Positions 42,833-54,920 are shown, numbered from the stretch's first letter. The stretch is 64,000 bases of DNA from Trichosporon coremiiforme (GCA_039545355.1 BCJJ01000022.1:124001-188000); one strand, 5' to 3'. Numbers and translations are program-made. Notes: generated from the sequence alone by a model not told the origin.

Positions 42833-43287
42833 TTAAAACTGTTTGCAGTGAAGCCTGGGCATTACCTGCTCCCACCAGTCATACGGCCCATCGACCTTCT
42901 GCTTACACCAGTGAATGCCAAGGCGTCCGTCGCATTCGCCCTGCTTCGTACCGTCGCCACCGTGGACGTACAGATCATACTTTCCAGTGCCCGAGTTACG
43001 CCACGCGTCGACCCATTCGGCCCCGTCGGCTTGCAGGTAATACGAAGACGGCGAATAGTTGCCCTCCTGATTCAAGACCTGTAGCTCCTCCCATGCTTGG
43101 TCGCCTGTGCGCGTGATCTTGCGGCACCAGTCCTCGGCGCCGCCATGGCATACCCAGTTGGTGAGGTGAACTCGGTCTCGGCATACGGGTAAGAGCTCGA
43201 GCCCTTTTGGATATGGACTGTAAACTCGTAGGGCCAGCCCCAGAGCTTAGCTGAGGCGGAGGCCGGGAGGAGCAGGACGTGAAGCAT
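42833..43287 (-). pseudogene. Frameshifted copy of the LWGWP secreted family
   Basis: The minus strand opens MLHVLLLPASASAKLWGWPY, EFTVHIQKGSSSYPYAETEF in one frame. The match to the intact paralogue then continues in another frame as TNWVCHGGAEDWCRK, SSYYLQADGAEWVDAWRNSG, GGDGTKQGECDGRLG and EQVMPRLHCKQF. The frame change falls at about 43150-43170 (near TTCACCTCACCAACTGG), equivalent to loss of one base or gain of two. No GT-AG intron at that point restores the frame. Everything downstream is stop-free and well conserved, so the break is recent or an assembly error. Confidence 0.65.
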
Positions 43288-43865
43288 GTGGCGGTGTTAG
43301 GTGAGTCAGAGGATTTTGCTGTCAGCCTGCAGACGTTCACAGGTCATCGGCTGTAGTTTGAAACTGTCGTGCACTTACCGAGAAATCCTCTGAGAAGCAG
43401 ATGAAAGATATCCTACGATGGGGATGACAATTTCTTGAGCTGTTATAGCCTTCGCCTTGTTAGTCCATGAACCCATCGAGGCGTCCCTAGCGCCCAAACG
43501 GGACTCAGCTGACAGAGCATCAGCACTTCGACGACATCTCTTCTCCTCACTCCGCAACACTTGCCCACTCGATGGCCAGGCTTGGCAGCGGCGCTAGTCG
43601 GTCAGCTGATGTGCAGGAGATAGACTTAGGTCTGGACGTGATTCGGCCCAAACGTAGACGCTTTATCAGTTTCGATACGAGCGTATGAGAACGTTCCTGA
43701 AAGCAGCGGCAGCGGCGGGCAACGGTGACAAGTTATGGCCGCGTACAGGAAGGACGAGAGTCACACACATTTCCCAGGCAGCGGATCAGTATTTGCCAGG
43801 TTAGATGAGATGTTTGTCTGATGCATCATACCCCACCACCGCTCGCTTCCTCTCCAAGCGTGCGC
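43288..43865. other. Intergenic, LWGWP copy 2 promoter side
   Basis: No gene supported. It lies upstream of the frameshifted secreted-protein copy and downstream of the decarboxylase, all on the minus strand. Confidence 0.55.
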
Positions 43866-46219
43866 CTAGTTCGCGATCTGCTTCTGCTTCCACTCTCTAA
43901 GCAGCTTCGATCCCTCCTGCTCCACGACGTTCCAGATCTCCTCGACATCCTCCCACGTCGTCTTCTGCGCGCCAATAGCGAAGCGGATGCAGTACACCTC
44001 GCTCTCGACGGACTTGAGCACCGTCTGGGTCAGCATGACCTCCGGGCGGGAGTTCAGGCGGTCCATGAGCTCAGCGTTGAGCGCGTTCAGTTCGAGGTCC
44101 CCAACCTTCGGGTCCGTGATGAGGCGGAAGTCGAGCAGACCCAGAATTGGCGGGGCCACAATCTCGAACGACGCGTTGCGCTTCACGAGTGCCGTGAGCT
44201 GCTCGCAGTACTCGATGCCCTGGGATCAGTTAGCGAATGAGAAAAGATCGCAACTGCTTGAAGTACTCACGTTGCGGAGATGTGCCTGCAGACCCTCCAC
44301 ACCGTAACCGCGTAGGACGAACCAGAGCTTGATGCTACGGAATCGTCGGCCGAGGGCCAGCTGCCAGTTGCGGTAGTCGATGACAGCACCAGAGTCACCC
44401 TCCTTCGTGCGGAGGTAAGCCTGGGCGTCAGCTGAAGTACTCCTCATAGATTTGTGTCCTTGCCACGGCTAGCAGCTTCTTCCTCAGCTCTGACACTTAC
44501 GGGCGTGATGTCCAAGGCTTCGGTCAGGTCGCGCCTGTCACGGACGAAGAAGAGCGCTGAGAGTTAGCTATATCGCACAAATCGTAGCTAGGCAATATTC
44601 TGTACTCACAACAGTCAAATCCGACCAGACCCCACTTGTGCATGTTGGTGCAGAACGAGTCGGCGTACTTGTTGACCTCGTCGAGGCGGAGAGGCTTCCT
44701 CTGCTCGGGGAGGGCGTACGCGACACCGGCCCAGGCAGCGTCGACGTGGAGGAAAGCGGTCGGGTAGTCCTTGACTGGGCCGTCAGCATCCATCGCATCC
44801 AGCGGCAGCTACTCACCAACTTCGCCGAGCTCGGCGATGTAGTCGACAGCACCGGAACTCGTCGATCCAACAGTGCCGACGACGAAGAAGGGGATGTAGC
44901 CGTTCTTTACGTCCTCCTCGATCGCCTTGCGGAGCACGTCGCCGCGGAACGAGTAGTCGGGCGCGTGGACGGGAAGAGCGCGGCACTGCATGCCGAGGAT
45001 CAGGGCGGCCTTGGAGCCGACCGAGTGCGTCTGGGTCGAGACGTACATGACGAGGTTCTTCGTGTGCTTCTCGCGCACAGAGAGCGGGACAGCGGTCGGT
45101 CCGCCGGCCGTCTGAGGCGTAGCGGTGCCGCTCTCCGTGACGTGGCCCGCGGCACCGTCGTGGCCCAGGCCGTTGAGCGCCTTGGACTCCTGCGAGGCGA
45201 GGTAGCGCAGGGCACGCTCGCGCGCGGCAATGGCGGCGGTCAGACACGACTCGGACGCAGAGTTCTGCTGTCAGCTAACTACGACCACGCATACCCAGCT
45301 CCGGAGAAGCAAGGAGCCCATTGAAAGTGTTACTCACGCCGATGATGCCACCGCCCTTTCCACCAGAAGTGCGGAACACGGGGTCCAGACCGAGGACCTC
45401 AACCATCCAGTCCGTCACGACCTGTTCGAGCTCAGTGCACGCGGGGGAGCACGACCACTGCATGTCAGCTGTCATTCCCGGTTCCGGAAGCATGTGTTCA
45501 AATTCCAGCGCCTCCCTCTGGCTGTAGCAAAGTGCGCGCCAGCATACCAGGTCGAAAGGTAAGACTGGCGCCTTGCGGCAACTCACGTTGAAACCGGGGT
45601 TCGTAACGGAAGACGAGTACAGGTCACCAAGGATCGACTCGAAAGTGACAACGGAGGGGAAGTATCCGAACCACTTCTGATGCTGCCAGTGTGTGATTCC
45701 GGGCATGATGCGGGCCTGGAAGTCGGCCGCGATCTCATTGAACGGCTGTCCCTTGGCGGGCGGAGAGTCTGGCGTTAACTTTCGCTCATTCGCTCACAAT
45801 GACTCAAGCTGCCTCGAGATGCTCCAGAGTGCGCCAACGTGGAATGAGGTCAAAGGTCAGGAAGCGCAGGGATAGTGGACGAGATCATGGGAAGGAAGAC
45901 CAGTGACTCACTGGGCAGCTGCTCGAGGAGGTACCCCGGCTTGACCTCGGACTTGACCGGACGCTCGTTCAGCGTCTGGTAATAGTCGCAGATCTGGTCG
46001 ATGGCGGCATAGCCTGAAAGGTCAACAGTTTGCGAGCCGCATGTCGAGAGATGGGAGACGAGAGCCGAGATGTAGTGACCAGGAAGGCGATCAAAGTCGA
46101 GCAAGGTCGAGTCAGCACGGCGCCCACCTCCACCGCCGATCAAACGAACGCACCTGCCTTCCGAAATCTGTTCTGTCAGGCGATTGCTCTTTTAGTACAA
46201 CTCACTCTTCGATATCCAT
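43866..46219 (-). CDS. PLP-dependent aromatic-L-amino-acid decarboxylase (group II)
   Basis: It should decarboxylate an aromatic amino acid (Tyr, Trp, DOPA or Phe) using pyridoxal phosphate. The minus-strand start is MDIEE, then a 14-nt microexon (46154-46167) giving EFRKAG, then [14 protein letters not shown]. Landmarks: [84 protein letters not shown]; the cofactor Asp in [10 protein letters not shown] and the PLP lysine in [13 protein letters not shown]. The usual NPHKW is NMHKW here. Later, [20 protein letters not shown] and [14 protein letters not shown], with the C-terminus [19 protein letters not shown]. At least eight introns. Substrate preference cannot be read from this; tyrosine- and tryptophan-type decarboxylases share these motifs. 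Confidence 0.87.
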
Positions 46220-46687
46220 TTTGCCTCGGATCAGAGATAGTCCAGCGTCGAGATCTCGATGACGCCTGATATGTGATCGACCGCTAGAACGGAAAAACCA
46301 AGACGCGTCAGAATAGTGGAGAGATAAGGAGGGGTCCCCAGTTCCACGGAGCGGTGAGGTGCTTGAAACGGTGGGTGGAGGTCGCCAACCTCGGGACGCC
46401 CGAGATTCGGAGTCAGACGACAGGTCTACTCAGTTGCCCGACTGTTACCCGGACGCCAGCATGTCGGGACTTACTCATCGGGCGGCCCGAGCGCTGAGCA
46501 CCTCTTCCGTTGGGACTCCCAACTGCTCTTGACGACGTTCACATGCATATATGTATGATGGCCGGGTACGGCCAGGCGTGGACTATGATACAATGGTGAC
46601 AGGCAGGGGTTCACGTTATGCGAGCCACGACCGCCAGGTGAAGCCAGTCGCCTGCACTAGCACTCGGCTTTGGCGGCGCGGCTGGAT
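46220..46687. other. Intergenic, decarboxylase promoter side
   Basis: No gene supported in about 470 bp; it should hold the decarboxylase promoter and the 3' end of the TBC gene. Confidence 0.55.
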
Positions 46688-49600
46688 TCAATCCGTGTTA
46701 GAAGTGTTGCTGCGCTGGGATAACGCGGATGCGACACGCTTGATGTTGGGCATCGCGCTGCCCATGCCGCTCAGCAGCGGGCTGCCGCGAGGCGACTGCT
46801 TCCTCGGGAGCGGAGGCGGGATGTCGCTGGAGCGTCGTGAGGGAGGCGTGATCTCGCCGGGCTGGGACTGAGCAAGCTGGGCGCACATAGCCTTGTACTT
46901 GACCAGCTCAGTCTCCATCTCCTCTCTAGCAATCTTGGCCATAACAAGTTCCTTGACTAGATCGACGTGCTCTGTGTTCATAGCCGCGACGCTCGCCTCC
47001 AGAGACTTGACCTGCGCGCTGAGATGGCGGTTCGCCGAGCGGAGTCCCTCGACCTCGCGCAGGTGGGCCGTCTGCGCCCGGCACTTCTCCGTCCACTCGC
47101 TCTCGTACGCATCAAGCATAAGAGGGGTGCTGGGGTGTCAGCTCTTGGGGCTCTGGCAAAAGCTCAACTTACATTCGCGCATCGTAGGCGTCACGGACGA
47201 AGTCGTTTGTGCGCCACTCGCCCTGGGCAGCGGTGGGCTGACCCTCGGTCTCATCCATAACGTGCTCGCCTTCCTTCGCGCGGTAGACCTCGAACAGGTC
47301 ACCTGACAGATAGTGTAGGATGTCCTCGAACTCGTTGAGTTTAAGAAGCTCGTCCTCCGATCGGCGAAGGAGTGCAAGCGAGAATCGGAACATGGCCTCA
47401 GTACCCTCAGCAAGGACGATGTCGAATACGCGGTACACAAGGGCGAGAGGGAATCTGCGGTCAGCTAAGTGTATGGGAGGTGGAGCTCACCGGTACGAGA
47501 ACAGAGTCATGAACCACTGGCTAGCAAACATGGAGCTCTTGATACCCTTGCGGACGATGTGGTTGTGGAGGAGGGGAAGACAGTCCTCAACGAGGCGATC
47601 GAACTGATAAAGACGCAGCTGGAGACCAGGCATCTCGGCAAGGTAGTGCGACCGGAGGTTGTACGAATCCATGAGTCGAACCAAGACGCAGAACGCTTCC
47701 TCGTCAGGCATCTGAGGGTCAGTGTAAGCAATAAGAAGGCAACTCACATGAAGCAGAAGCGCTGCGACGACGAACGCAAGGCCCTGGGTGTAGCCGACCT
47801 CGCGGTCGTACAACGAGTAAGCCTTGACGACCATGAAGAGGCTCTCCTGTCCAGTTCCGGTGCCTTGGAAGAACTGGTGGTTAGGGAACGTTCGGGCAAG
47901 GTCCTTGTGGATCGCCTTCTCGTGCGGCGAAGTGAGCTTGAGTAAAGCCTTGTATGTCTCCTCGAGCTCAGTGTCCTTAGCGCTGGACATGAGTTGCCAA
48001 ATTGGGCCGCGGATTACGGGAGGGATTCCCTGCTGAATGGCGCGGGAGAGCTCCTTGGGGCGAGTCCGGGCAACTTCCTCGTAGTCCTGCACGACAGCAC
48101 CCCAGAAGGTCCAGTCGACCTCGTCCTCCTCGCCCGGGGAAGACCCGCGGGCAGCACGATCACGTCGAAGCTCACGGGCGGCGCCCTCCATCTCGTTGCG
48201 CACGCGCTCAAAGCCCTCTCGCAAAGCGGTATTGCCACCCGCCTCGCGTGAAATGCGGCGGTCGCGGATTGAGGTTGGAGAGTCGATCTGCTTGAGGATG
48301 AACGCAGCCGAGCTGGAGCCGGTGCGGATAGGAGGAGGGGGAGTGGCGTTTGATTGTCCACGGAGAAGACTCGACATGGTGTTGGACATGGTCGTGCGCC
48401 AGTTGGCGGCACCGTGACTTCCGGTCTTCTGATGGCCGAGCTGGTGCTGGTGCGGGTCTGCGGGGGTTAGGTTATCCGAGCTGACAGGGGATGTGACCGG
48501 AGGGGTAGAAGCCTTATCGCTCGAGGCAGAGTCAGGGGCAGACTCGGAAGTACGAGCCACTGTGGGCAGAGTCACCGAAGGTAATGAGAAACCGCCAAAG
48601 GTCTTTGACGCAGACGCGAAGAACGTCGAGACCTTCGGAGTCTCAACCTTGAGAGTGTCCGGCTTGCCCTCAACTGTGGCATTCTCATTAACGGGGCTCT
48701 CACTCTTCGCGGCAGCATCCTTGGGGGCGGTAGCTCCGTTCGCTGTCTCCTCAACGGGCTCTTCAGCAGCCTTGCCCTTGCCCTTGACATCGATAGCAGT
48801 GGAGACGGTGGGCGACGTGGGAGTGACGGAGGGGCTGACGCGACCGAATAAAGAGTTGAAAGCCGACTTGACAGGCGATGGCTCGGGAGCGAGTGAGGTC
48901 GTAGGCGAAGCACTGTCCCCGTTGGGAGTTGCAGATGAGAGGCGGTCGGTGTCGGTGCCTGAAGTGGCCGCAGCCGGGGTAATGTCTTCCTCAGGCGCGT
49001 GGGTCACATCAGGTTTGGGCGACTCGACACGCAGTTCAACATTGGGAGACGAAACCACGGCAGGCTCGACCACGGGCGAGGTGGCCACCACGCTGGGGCT
49101 CATCTTGATAGGTGAGATAGATCCATTGCTGAGTTTGCGTTCGGGCCCCGGGATGTCGTCCTCGTTGAGTGGGACGCTGTCGAACTCAGTGGGCGTGTCG
49201 GGTGTCTCGCTCTTGATCGAAGGGCTTGGTTCCAGCTTCGTGTTCACAATGCTTGGGCTCAAGGTCGAGACAAAGCTCTCTGTGTCACTCTTCGATGCCG
49301 GGTCCGCGTCAGCGGGGGCCAGTGCGTCCGATGCCGTAGCACCTGCCGAGCCGGAACGCGTCATGGCCGTACCGTTGGATTTGACGGACAGAGAGCCTCC
49401 ACTCAGGCGATTACCATTCTTCGACTTGAAGGATTTGGGGTCGACCGATTTGAACGAGTTGGGCGAGGTGCTGCTGGGCGACTTGCTCAACTTCCCGCCA
49501 GGCGAGCTCAGTCCCACACCTGGCCGCGAACCCAGAGGATTGGGCGAGCCTGAGCGGGGAGAAGCTGTACTTATGGTCGGACGCCTCGCATTAAGACGCT

Positions 49601-49790
49601 TGGGCTGGGCTTTGGCCTTTGCTGCCGGTGCAGTGTCCGGCTTGGTCTCCCAGCGTGCGGCCATGCCTTTAACTTTGCTGGCGTTCGGCTTGGGAGAGGG
49701 CGTTTTGGCCGACCTGTCGAGAGAGGTCTTGGGAGTGCCAGCATCGGAGCCAGCAGCATCCAGGCGGTCGTTCTTGGAAGGAGACGACAT
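46688..49790 (-). CDS. GYP5: TBC-domain Rab GTPase-activating protein (GYP5-like)
   Basis: TBC proteins accelerate GTP hydrolysis by Rab/Ypt proteins in membrane traffic. The N-terminal 450 residues are Ser/Pro/Thr-rich and low complexity (MSSPSKNDRLDAAGSDAG...), probably disordered and phosphorylated. The TBC domain starts near GIPPVIRGPIWQLMSSA. The arginine finger lies in IHKDLARTFPNHQFF and the glutamine finger in VGYTQGLAFV. Then EEAFCVLVRLMDSYNLRSHY, HNHIVRKGIKSSMFASQWFM, FPLALVYRVFDIVLAEG and a C-terminal coiled coil (RSANRHLSAQVKSLEASVAA). This order of TBC plus C-terminal coiled coil matches Gyp5/EVI5-type proteins. Five or so introns fall in the 3' half; the first large exon is 47990-49790 in essence. 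Its antisense strand is also open for 449 codons, which is a codon-bias effect. Symbol is by resemblance, not orthology testing. Confidence 0.82.
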
Positions 49791-50412
49791 GTTGCTGGCA
49801 GCGCCTGCGAGGTCGCAACAAAGAAGCGGCTCACAAGGTTAGGGGTTGCTGTGGCAGCGAGCTCACAGCTGGGGTGAGAGTGGAGGGGTAGGAGGAGGTC
49901 GTGCAGTGGTCGTATCTAGTTGTTCTAACGGTCCAGGTCGTCTGGCGGCACGTTTCGTTGGGTCGTAAGGATCTTGGGGAGAGATTGGGAGGAAACAGAC
50001 AAGAAAGGAGAGCAAGAGGAAAAGTAGGAAGTCGAGTACTGGAATAAGCGCTGGACTGGCCCTAGACCTTGAAGCGCGAGGGTGGTCTCGCCCTGCGATG
50101 GTTCACGATGGATGGCACCTTACGTTGCAGCGGGATCTTATTAATGGGCCAGGTACGACACTCATACTGTCAACACACCTCAATTACAAACGTGTCCTAA
50201 TCGCGTCGCGTGTGGATTAACCCCAATTCAAACACGTATCACGCGCTCAGCGTGCCCTGTGCTCCCCTGGCTGAGCTTGATCACTCGTCCCTCCGGAGCC
50301 CCGCCTGGGGTTTTACCCGATTTTTCCTCAATCCTCAAATCTTGAGCCGCCTGCATCATCGGAGTGTCCTTCCCTGTGTCGCAACATTGCCGTCGACCTC
50401 GAATATTGCACC
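49791..50412. promoter_or_regulatory. Divergent promoter region, TBC gene / DnaJ gene
   Basis: About 620 bp between divergent starts. No gene is seen. A run ending ccgtcgacctcgaatattgc just before 50413 is the DnaJ 5' exon. No consensus element is nameable. Confidence 0.5.
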
Positions 50413-51961
50413 AGTGAGCTCTCTTCAGCCATATCATGAAAGCTGACATCAGTGGTCGCTGATACCCTCTACTATGACCTTCTCGAGGTCCACGTCGAGG
50501 CCACTGAGGCCGAGATCAAGAAGGCTTACAAGAAGAAGGCCATGAAGCATCACCCTGTGAGTCAGCAATCGAGTTGCCACCCGCCAGTCATCACCTCGGC
50601 AACGAAGCAATGGTGTTACATTGATCCGGACGTCTCTAACAAATCGCAGGATAAGAACCCAGATGACCCGACGGCTCACGAGACTTTCCAGGCGATTGGC
50701 CAGGCTTACGAGACATTAATCGACCCTAACGAGGTGAGTTGGAGAAGGTGCAGCTCAGAAGTCAGCTTGCAGCCTGCATGTTGTGCTCTGCCTCTGTCGA
50801 GATGCTTTTGAGAGCTCTGCTGCTATTCCGATGGAGCGGTAGAGACTTGCAGAGCTTTGACAGGCGAAGCGGCCGATGCGGCGACCAGCGCGGTGTCTTC
50901 CCTGAAGCGAGCTGACGGTGCAGCGAGCAACCTACGACCAGTACGGACCGGAGGGAGCGCCCCGTGGAGGCGGCATGCCGGACGACCTGTTCAACGACAT
51001 GTTTGGTGGCATGGGTGGCTTCGGCGGCTCGTTCGCCTTCGACCCGGCAGGACCTGGCCCGCGACCTCGGCGAGGACATGTGACGAACATCGAGTACAAG
51101 ATCTCTCTCGAGGAGGCGTACAAGGGCAAGAAGGTCATCATGATGCTACAGCGCGACCGCATCTGCAAGCACTGCAAAGGGTGAGTGCAGCTGAAATACC
51201 TTTCCATGAGCTAACGTCAGACGTGGTGGACGTGAGGGAATGAAGATGAGCAAGTGTGGAAAGTGTGAGGGCAAGGGCATTGTGTTCGCCGACCGTCATG
51301 TGAGTGTTTCCAGCTCCTGTCACCGTTCGGGTTTAGCTGATATCAGCTCGCTCCGGGTATCGTTGGCAAGGTCCGCTCACCATGCCCCGACTGCGACGGC
51401 ACGGGCCAGCACATCCGCGAGAAGGACCGCTGCAAGAAGTGCGAGGGCAAGAAGGTGCGGAAGGAGAAGAAGCGTGTCGAGTTCATGATTGACCCGGGAA
51501 CGGAAGACGGAGAGCGTATCGCTCTGCGTGGCGAGGGCGACGAGGAGCCAGACGTGCCGCCAGGCGATGTCATCTTCCACATCAACATCGGCGGCCATGG
51601 CACCTTCTCCCGCAACCCCATGTACCCGCAGGACCTGCGTGTCATGGTCCCGATCTCGCTGTCCGAGGCGCTGCTCGGCATGAACCGTGTCGTCGTGAAG
51701 CACCTCGACGGACGAGGCATCCGCATCGTGAGCCAGCGCGGCGAGCGTGTCATCAAGCACGGCGATGAGGCGAGGATACGCGGTGAGGGTATGCCCATCC
51801 GCGGCGGAGGGAAGGGTGACCTCGTCATCAAGTTTGAGGTGCAGATGCCCGGCCCGTCATGGGCCTCCCGCCAGGACGGGAACAACGTCCAGCTTCCGGG
51901 GCCGCTGGACGACATCGCGCTCGACGAGGGCGCCGAGTTTGTCGAGCGGTATCTCTCATAG
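50413..51961 (+). CDS. Type I (class A) DnaJ/HSP40 co-chaperone, XDJ1/DNAJA2-like
   Basis: It delivers clients to HSP70 and stimulates its ATPase. The start codon is split: A at 50413, intron 50414-50452 (GTGAG ... GCTGACATCAG), then TG at 50453. Exons 50413, 50453-50556, 50650-50733, 50924-51180, 51221-51299 and 51347-51961 add to 1140 nt, exactly 380 codons, so frame closes from that split ATG. The J domain reads MVADTLYYDLLEV, then KKAYKKKAMKHHP/DKNPDD with HPD interrupted by an intron between P and D. A Gly/Phe-rich linker follows (FGGMGGFGGSFAF), then four CxxCxGxG zinc repeats: CKHCKGRG, CGKCEGKG, CPDCDGTG, CKKCEGKK. The C-terminal domains end FVERYLS, without a farnesylation CaaX box, which separates it from Ydj1. 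Confidence 0.9.
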
Positions 51962-52032
51962 AACAGTTAGATGGTGTAGATCAAATTACATATGTATTGG
52001 TACATAGTCTAGAGCCTCTTCTCGCTGCCACA

Positions 52033-52768
52033 TCATGCGTCGTAATCCTCGTCGACCTCGCGCTCCGGCTCTGCGACGACCTCCTCCATCTCCTCGTCCT
52101 CGCCATCCGCCTCTTCTTCACCATCCGCGTCACCCTGCGGCTCCTCCTCATCGCCGTCGGCGTCATCATCGCTCTCGCTCTCAGAGTCGGAGCGCAGGTC
52201 GTCGTCGCTGAGCGCCGCCGTCTCCGGAACAAGGTCGAACGTAACCTCCGTCAGACGCTGAGCGGGCGGAGGAAGACGAACGACCTCGAAAGATTCGGGG
52301 AGCGCCGGCAAAGGTTGGCTGTTCAGCTCGTGCGCGAGGTTCACGAGGTACTATAGGTCAGCTGACGACCCATCCTGACAGCTGAGCGTGACTTACATCT
52401 CTCGGAGGCGCCTCGACGAACTCGTGCCGCCGTCGGAGCTGAATAGCAAGCTCGACATCCTCCTTCTCAATCTTGCCTGGGCCTGGTCGCGCAGCGTGAT
52501 CGGCGAGAGCCTGCGCCTGCTGCAGAACGTCACCAGTGTATCCTGGCTGTCAGCTAACGATCACCATCCAAGTAGCGCGGCCCCTCGAACTTACGGTACG
52601 CAAAGTCGAGCAGCTGGTGGATCACGCGCTCGTCCGCGTCCTGGATGCCCTTTGACGCCAGGATCAGTGCGAGCAATCGGCCATCGCGCGGGACTGGCAT
52701 CAGCTTGCAGTTCGGTATCCGAACAGCTATGCTCATGCGGGCTCACTGGTCTTGGACGCGTTCGTCAT
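52033..52768 (-). CDS. TAF9: TFIID/SAGA subunit TAF9
   Basis: Taf9 pairs with Taf6 through a histone fold in TFIID and SAGA. Minus-strand exons join MTNASKT to IPRDGRLLALILASKGIQDA, DERVIHQLLDFAYRYTGDVL and QQAQALADHAARPGQGKIEK, EDVELAIQLRRRHEFVEAPP; that is the histone fold. Then DYLVNLAHELNSQPLPALPE and the conserved TAF9 C-terminal segment. The tail is Asp/Glu-rich (SDSESESDDDADGDEEEP) and ends VDEDYDA. The first coding exon is only 22 nt (52747-52768). Introns are about 50 nt with GCTGAC branch sites. It is convergent with the DnaJ gene (71 bp apart) and divergent from ELP3 (436 bp). Confidence 0.88.
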
Positions 52769-53204
52769 TGTGGATGGTGCGGCCGACATCAACGGAGACA
52801 AGCTGAAAGATGAGCACACCAACAAAGCGAGCGTTCGCCGTTGTCACGGGAGCTCCCCTGGGACGATATTAGCCTTCCCACGTGGGTTTTCTGATTGTTG
52901 GGCGTAATCAAGTACCTAATCATCATTATACGCGGACCCAGATCAATTTGCCACCCAGGGCACTCGTTTTCGAACGTCCAAAGAGTTTCAACGAGTTACT
53001 ACATGCTCGATCCACCCTCGATATCGGTCACTTGCTCCCCGCAATCCGAACACTCTCGACTTCGAAAAGCATCTCGCACTTAACGCAGCTCAGGACAACG
53101 TCTGAAAATACGACCTTGAACATCGCGTTCCGCATAAAAGACACCTTCCTCCCACCTCGGCCCGACCTTCCCTGCACGACCTTCCTCGCCCATTCCCCGT
53201 CACC
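52769..53204. promoter_or_regulatory. Divergent promoter region, TAF9 / ELP3
   Basis: 436 bp between two divergent starts of transcription-related genes. No gene is supported within; the final 60 bases are C/T-rich leader for ELP3. Confidence 0.5.
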
Positions 53205-54920
53205 ATGATCGCGCAGAACTCGCAGGCCGAGCTGCATCTCCTCGCTGTGTCTGCGATCGTGCGCGAGCTGATTGAGACGCACGAGGCTGCCTCTTCATCC
53301 ACCGACCCGGTCAAGGCGCCCGACCTCTTCTCGCTGCGCAACAAGTACTCCCGCAAGTACAAGCTGAGTGCGACTCCGCGTCTGACCGATGTGCTCGCCG
53401 CGGTTCCGGATGAGTGGAAGGACAGGCTTAGGGGCTGGCTGCGCGCCAAGCCCGTGCGAACAGCGAGTGGTGTCGCCGTCGTCGCGGTCATGTGCAAGCC
53501 GCACCGCTGCCCGCACGTAGCTATGACGGGCAACATCTGCGTGTACTGTCCCGGTGGCCCCGACTCGGACTTTGAGTACTCGACCCAGTCGTACACGGGC
53601 TACGAGCCGACATCGATGCGTGCTATCCGAGGACGGTACGATCCCTACGACCAGGCGCGGGGGCGTGTCGACCAGCTCCGCTCGCTCGGCCACTCGGTCG
53701 ACAAGGTCGAGATCATCATCATGGGCGGCACGTTCATGAGCATGCCTGAGGACTACCGACACCGGTTCATTGCAGGGCTGCACAACGCTCTGTCGGGGGC
53801 GACTGCGGAGGATGTGGACGAGGCGGTCCGTTTCTCGGAGCAAGGACGCACCAAGTGTGTCGGTATCACGATCGAGACGCGCCCTGACTATTGCCTCAAG
53901 CCGCATCTGTCCCAGATGCTGCGGTACGGATGCACGCGACTGGAGATTGGTGTGCAGAGCGTGTATGAGGACGTTGCGCGCGACACGAACCGTGGACACA
54001 CTGTGCGCGCTGTCTCCGAGTCGTTCCACATGTCCAAGGACGCTGGATACAAGATCGTCGCCCACATGATGCCCGACCTTCCCAACTGTGGCGTCGAGAG
54101 GGATATCTGGCAGTTCCAAGAGTTCTTCGAGAATCCCGCTTTCCGTTCCGACGGCCTCAAGCTGTACCCCACCCTCGTCATCCGCGGTACGGGACTGTAC
54201 GAGCTCTGGCGCACGGGCAAGTACAAGAACTACCCGCCCAACCAGCTCGTCGATATTGTCGCGCGTATCATGGCCCTGGTCCCGCCTTGGACCCGTGTCT
54301 ACCGAGTGCAACGGTGAGTACTGAATCTTCATTGCTACATGCGTGTACGTGCTCTAGCTGACCCCAGTGATATCCCGATGCCGCTCGTCTCCTCCGGCGT
54401 CGAGAACGGCAACCTCCGTGAGCTGGCTCTGGCCCGTATGCGCGACTTTGGTGCCGAGTGCCGCGACGTACGCTACCGCGAGGTCGGCCTGCACGAAATC
54501 CACAACCGCATCCGGCCGCAGGACCTCGAGCTGCTCCGTCGCGACTACACCGCGAACGGGGGCTGGGAGACGTTCCTCTCGTACGAGGACCCGGAGCAGG
54601 ACATTCTCGTCGGTCTTCTGCGTCTGCGCAAGTGTTCCGAGGAGGGCACGTTCCGTAAGGAGCTCGTCGGCATGCCTGGAGGCTGCTCGCTCGTGCGCGA
54701 GCTGCATGTCTACGGCACCGCCGCGCCCGTGCATAGTCGCGATCCGAAAAAGTTCCAGCACCAGGGTATCGGCACGCTGCTGATGGAGGAGGCAGAGAGG
54801 ATTGCGCGCGACGAGCACGGCAGCACGCGCATTGCGGTCATTTCGGGCGTCGGCACGAGGGACTACTACAGGAGGTTTGGCTACTGGCTCGACGGACCGT
54901 ACATGGTCAAGGACTTGTAA
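53205..54920 (+). CDS. ELP3: Elongator catalytic subunit ELP3
   Basis: Elp3 carries out carboxymethylation of wobble uridine in tRNA via radical SAM and acetyl-transferase domains. Exons 53205-54313 and 54368-54920 total 1662 nt (553 residues, the family norm). The radical SAM cluster is in [14 protein letters not shown], followed by the conserved [20 protein letters not shown] and [20 protein letters not shown]. Further blocks include [60 protein letters not shown] and [20 protein letters not shown]. The C-terminal GNAT domain shows [28 protein letters not shown] (acetyl-CoA binding) and [19 protein letters not shown]. Residue conservation is high throughout with a single intron. Confidence 0.95.

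Noticed and set aside
48493..49842. 449-codon plus-strand open frame
   Set aside because: It is exactly antisense to the Ser/Pro-rich N-terminal part of the TBC gene; GC-rich codon bias leaves the opposite strand open. No domain, and the sense strand has a clear one.
53295..54332. 345-codon minus-strand open frame
   Set aside because: Antisense to ELP3, whose radical SAM and GNAT motifs are unambiguous.
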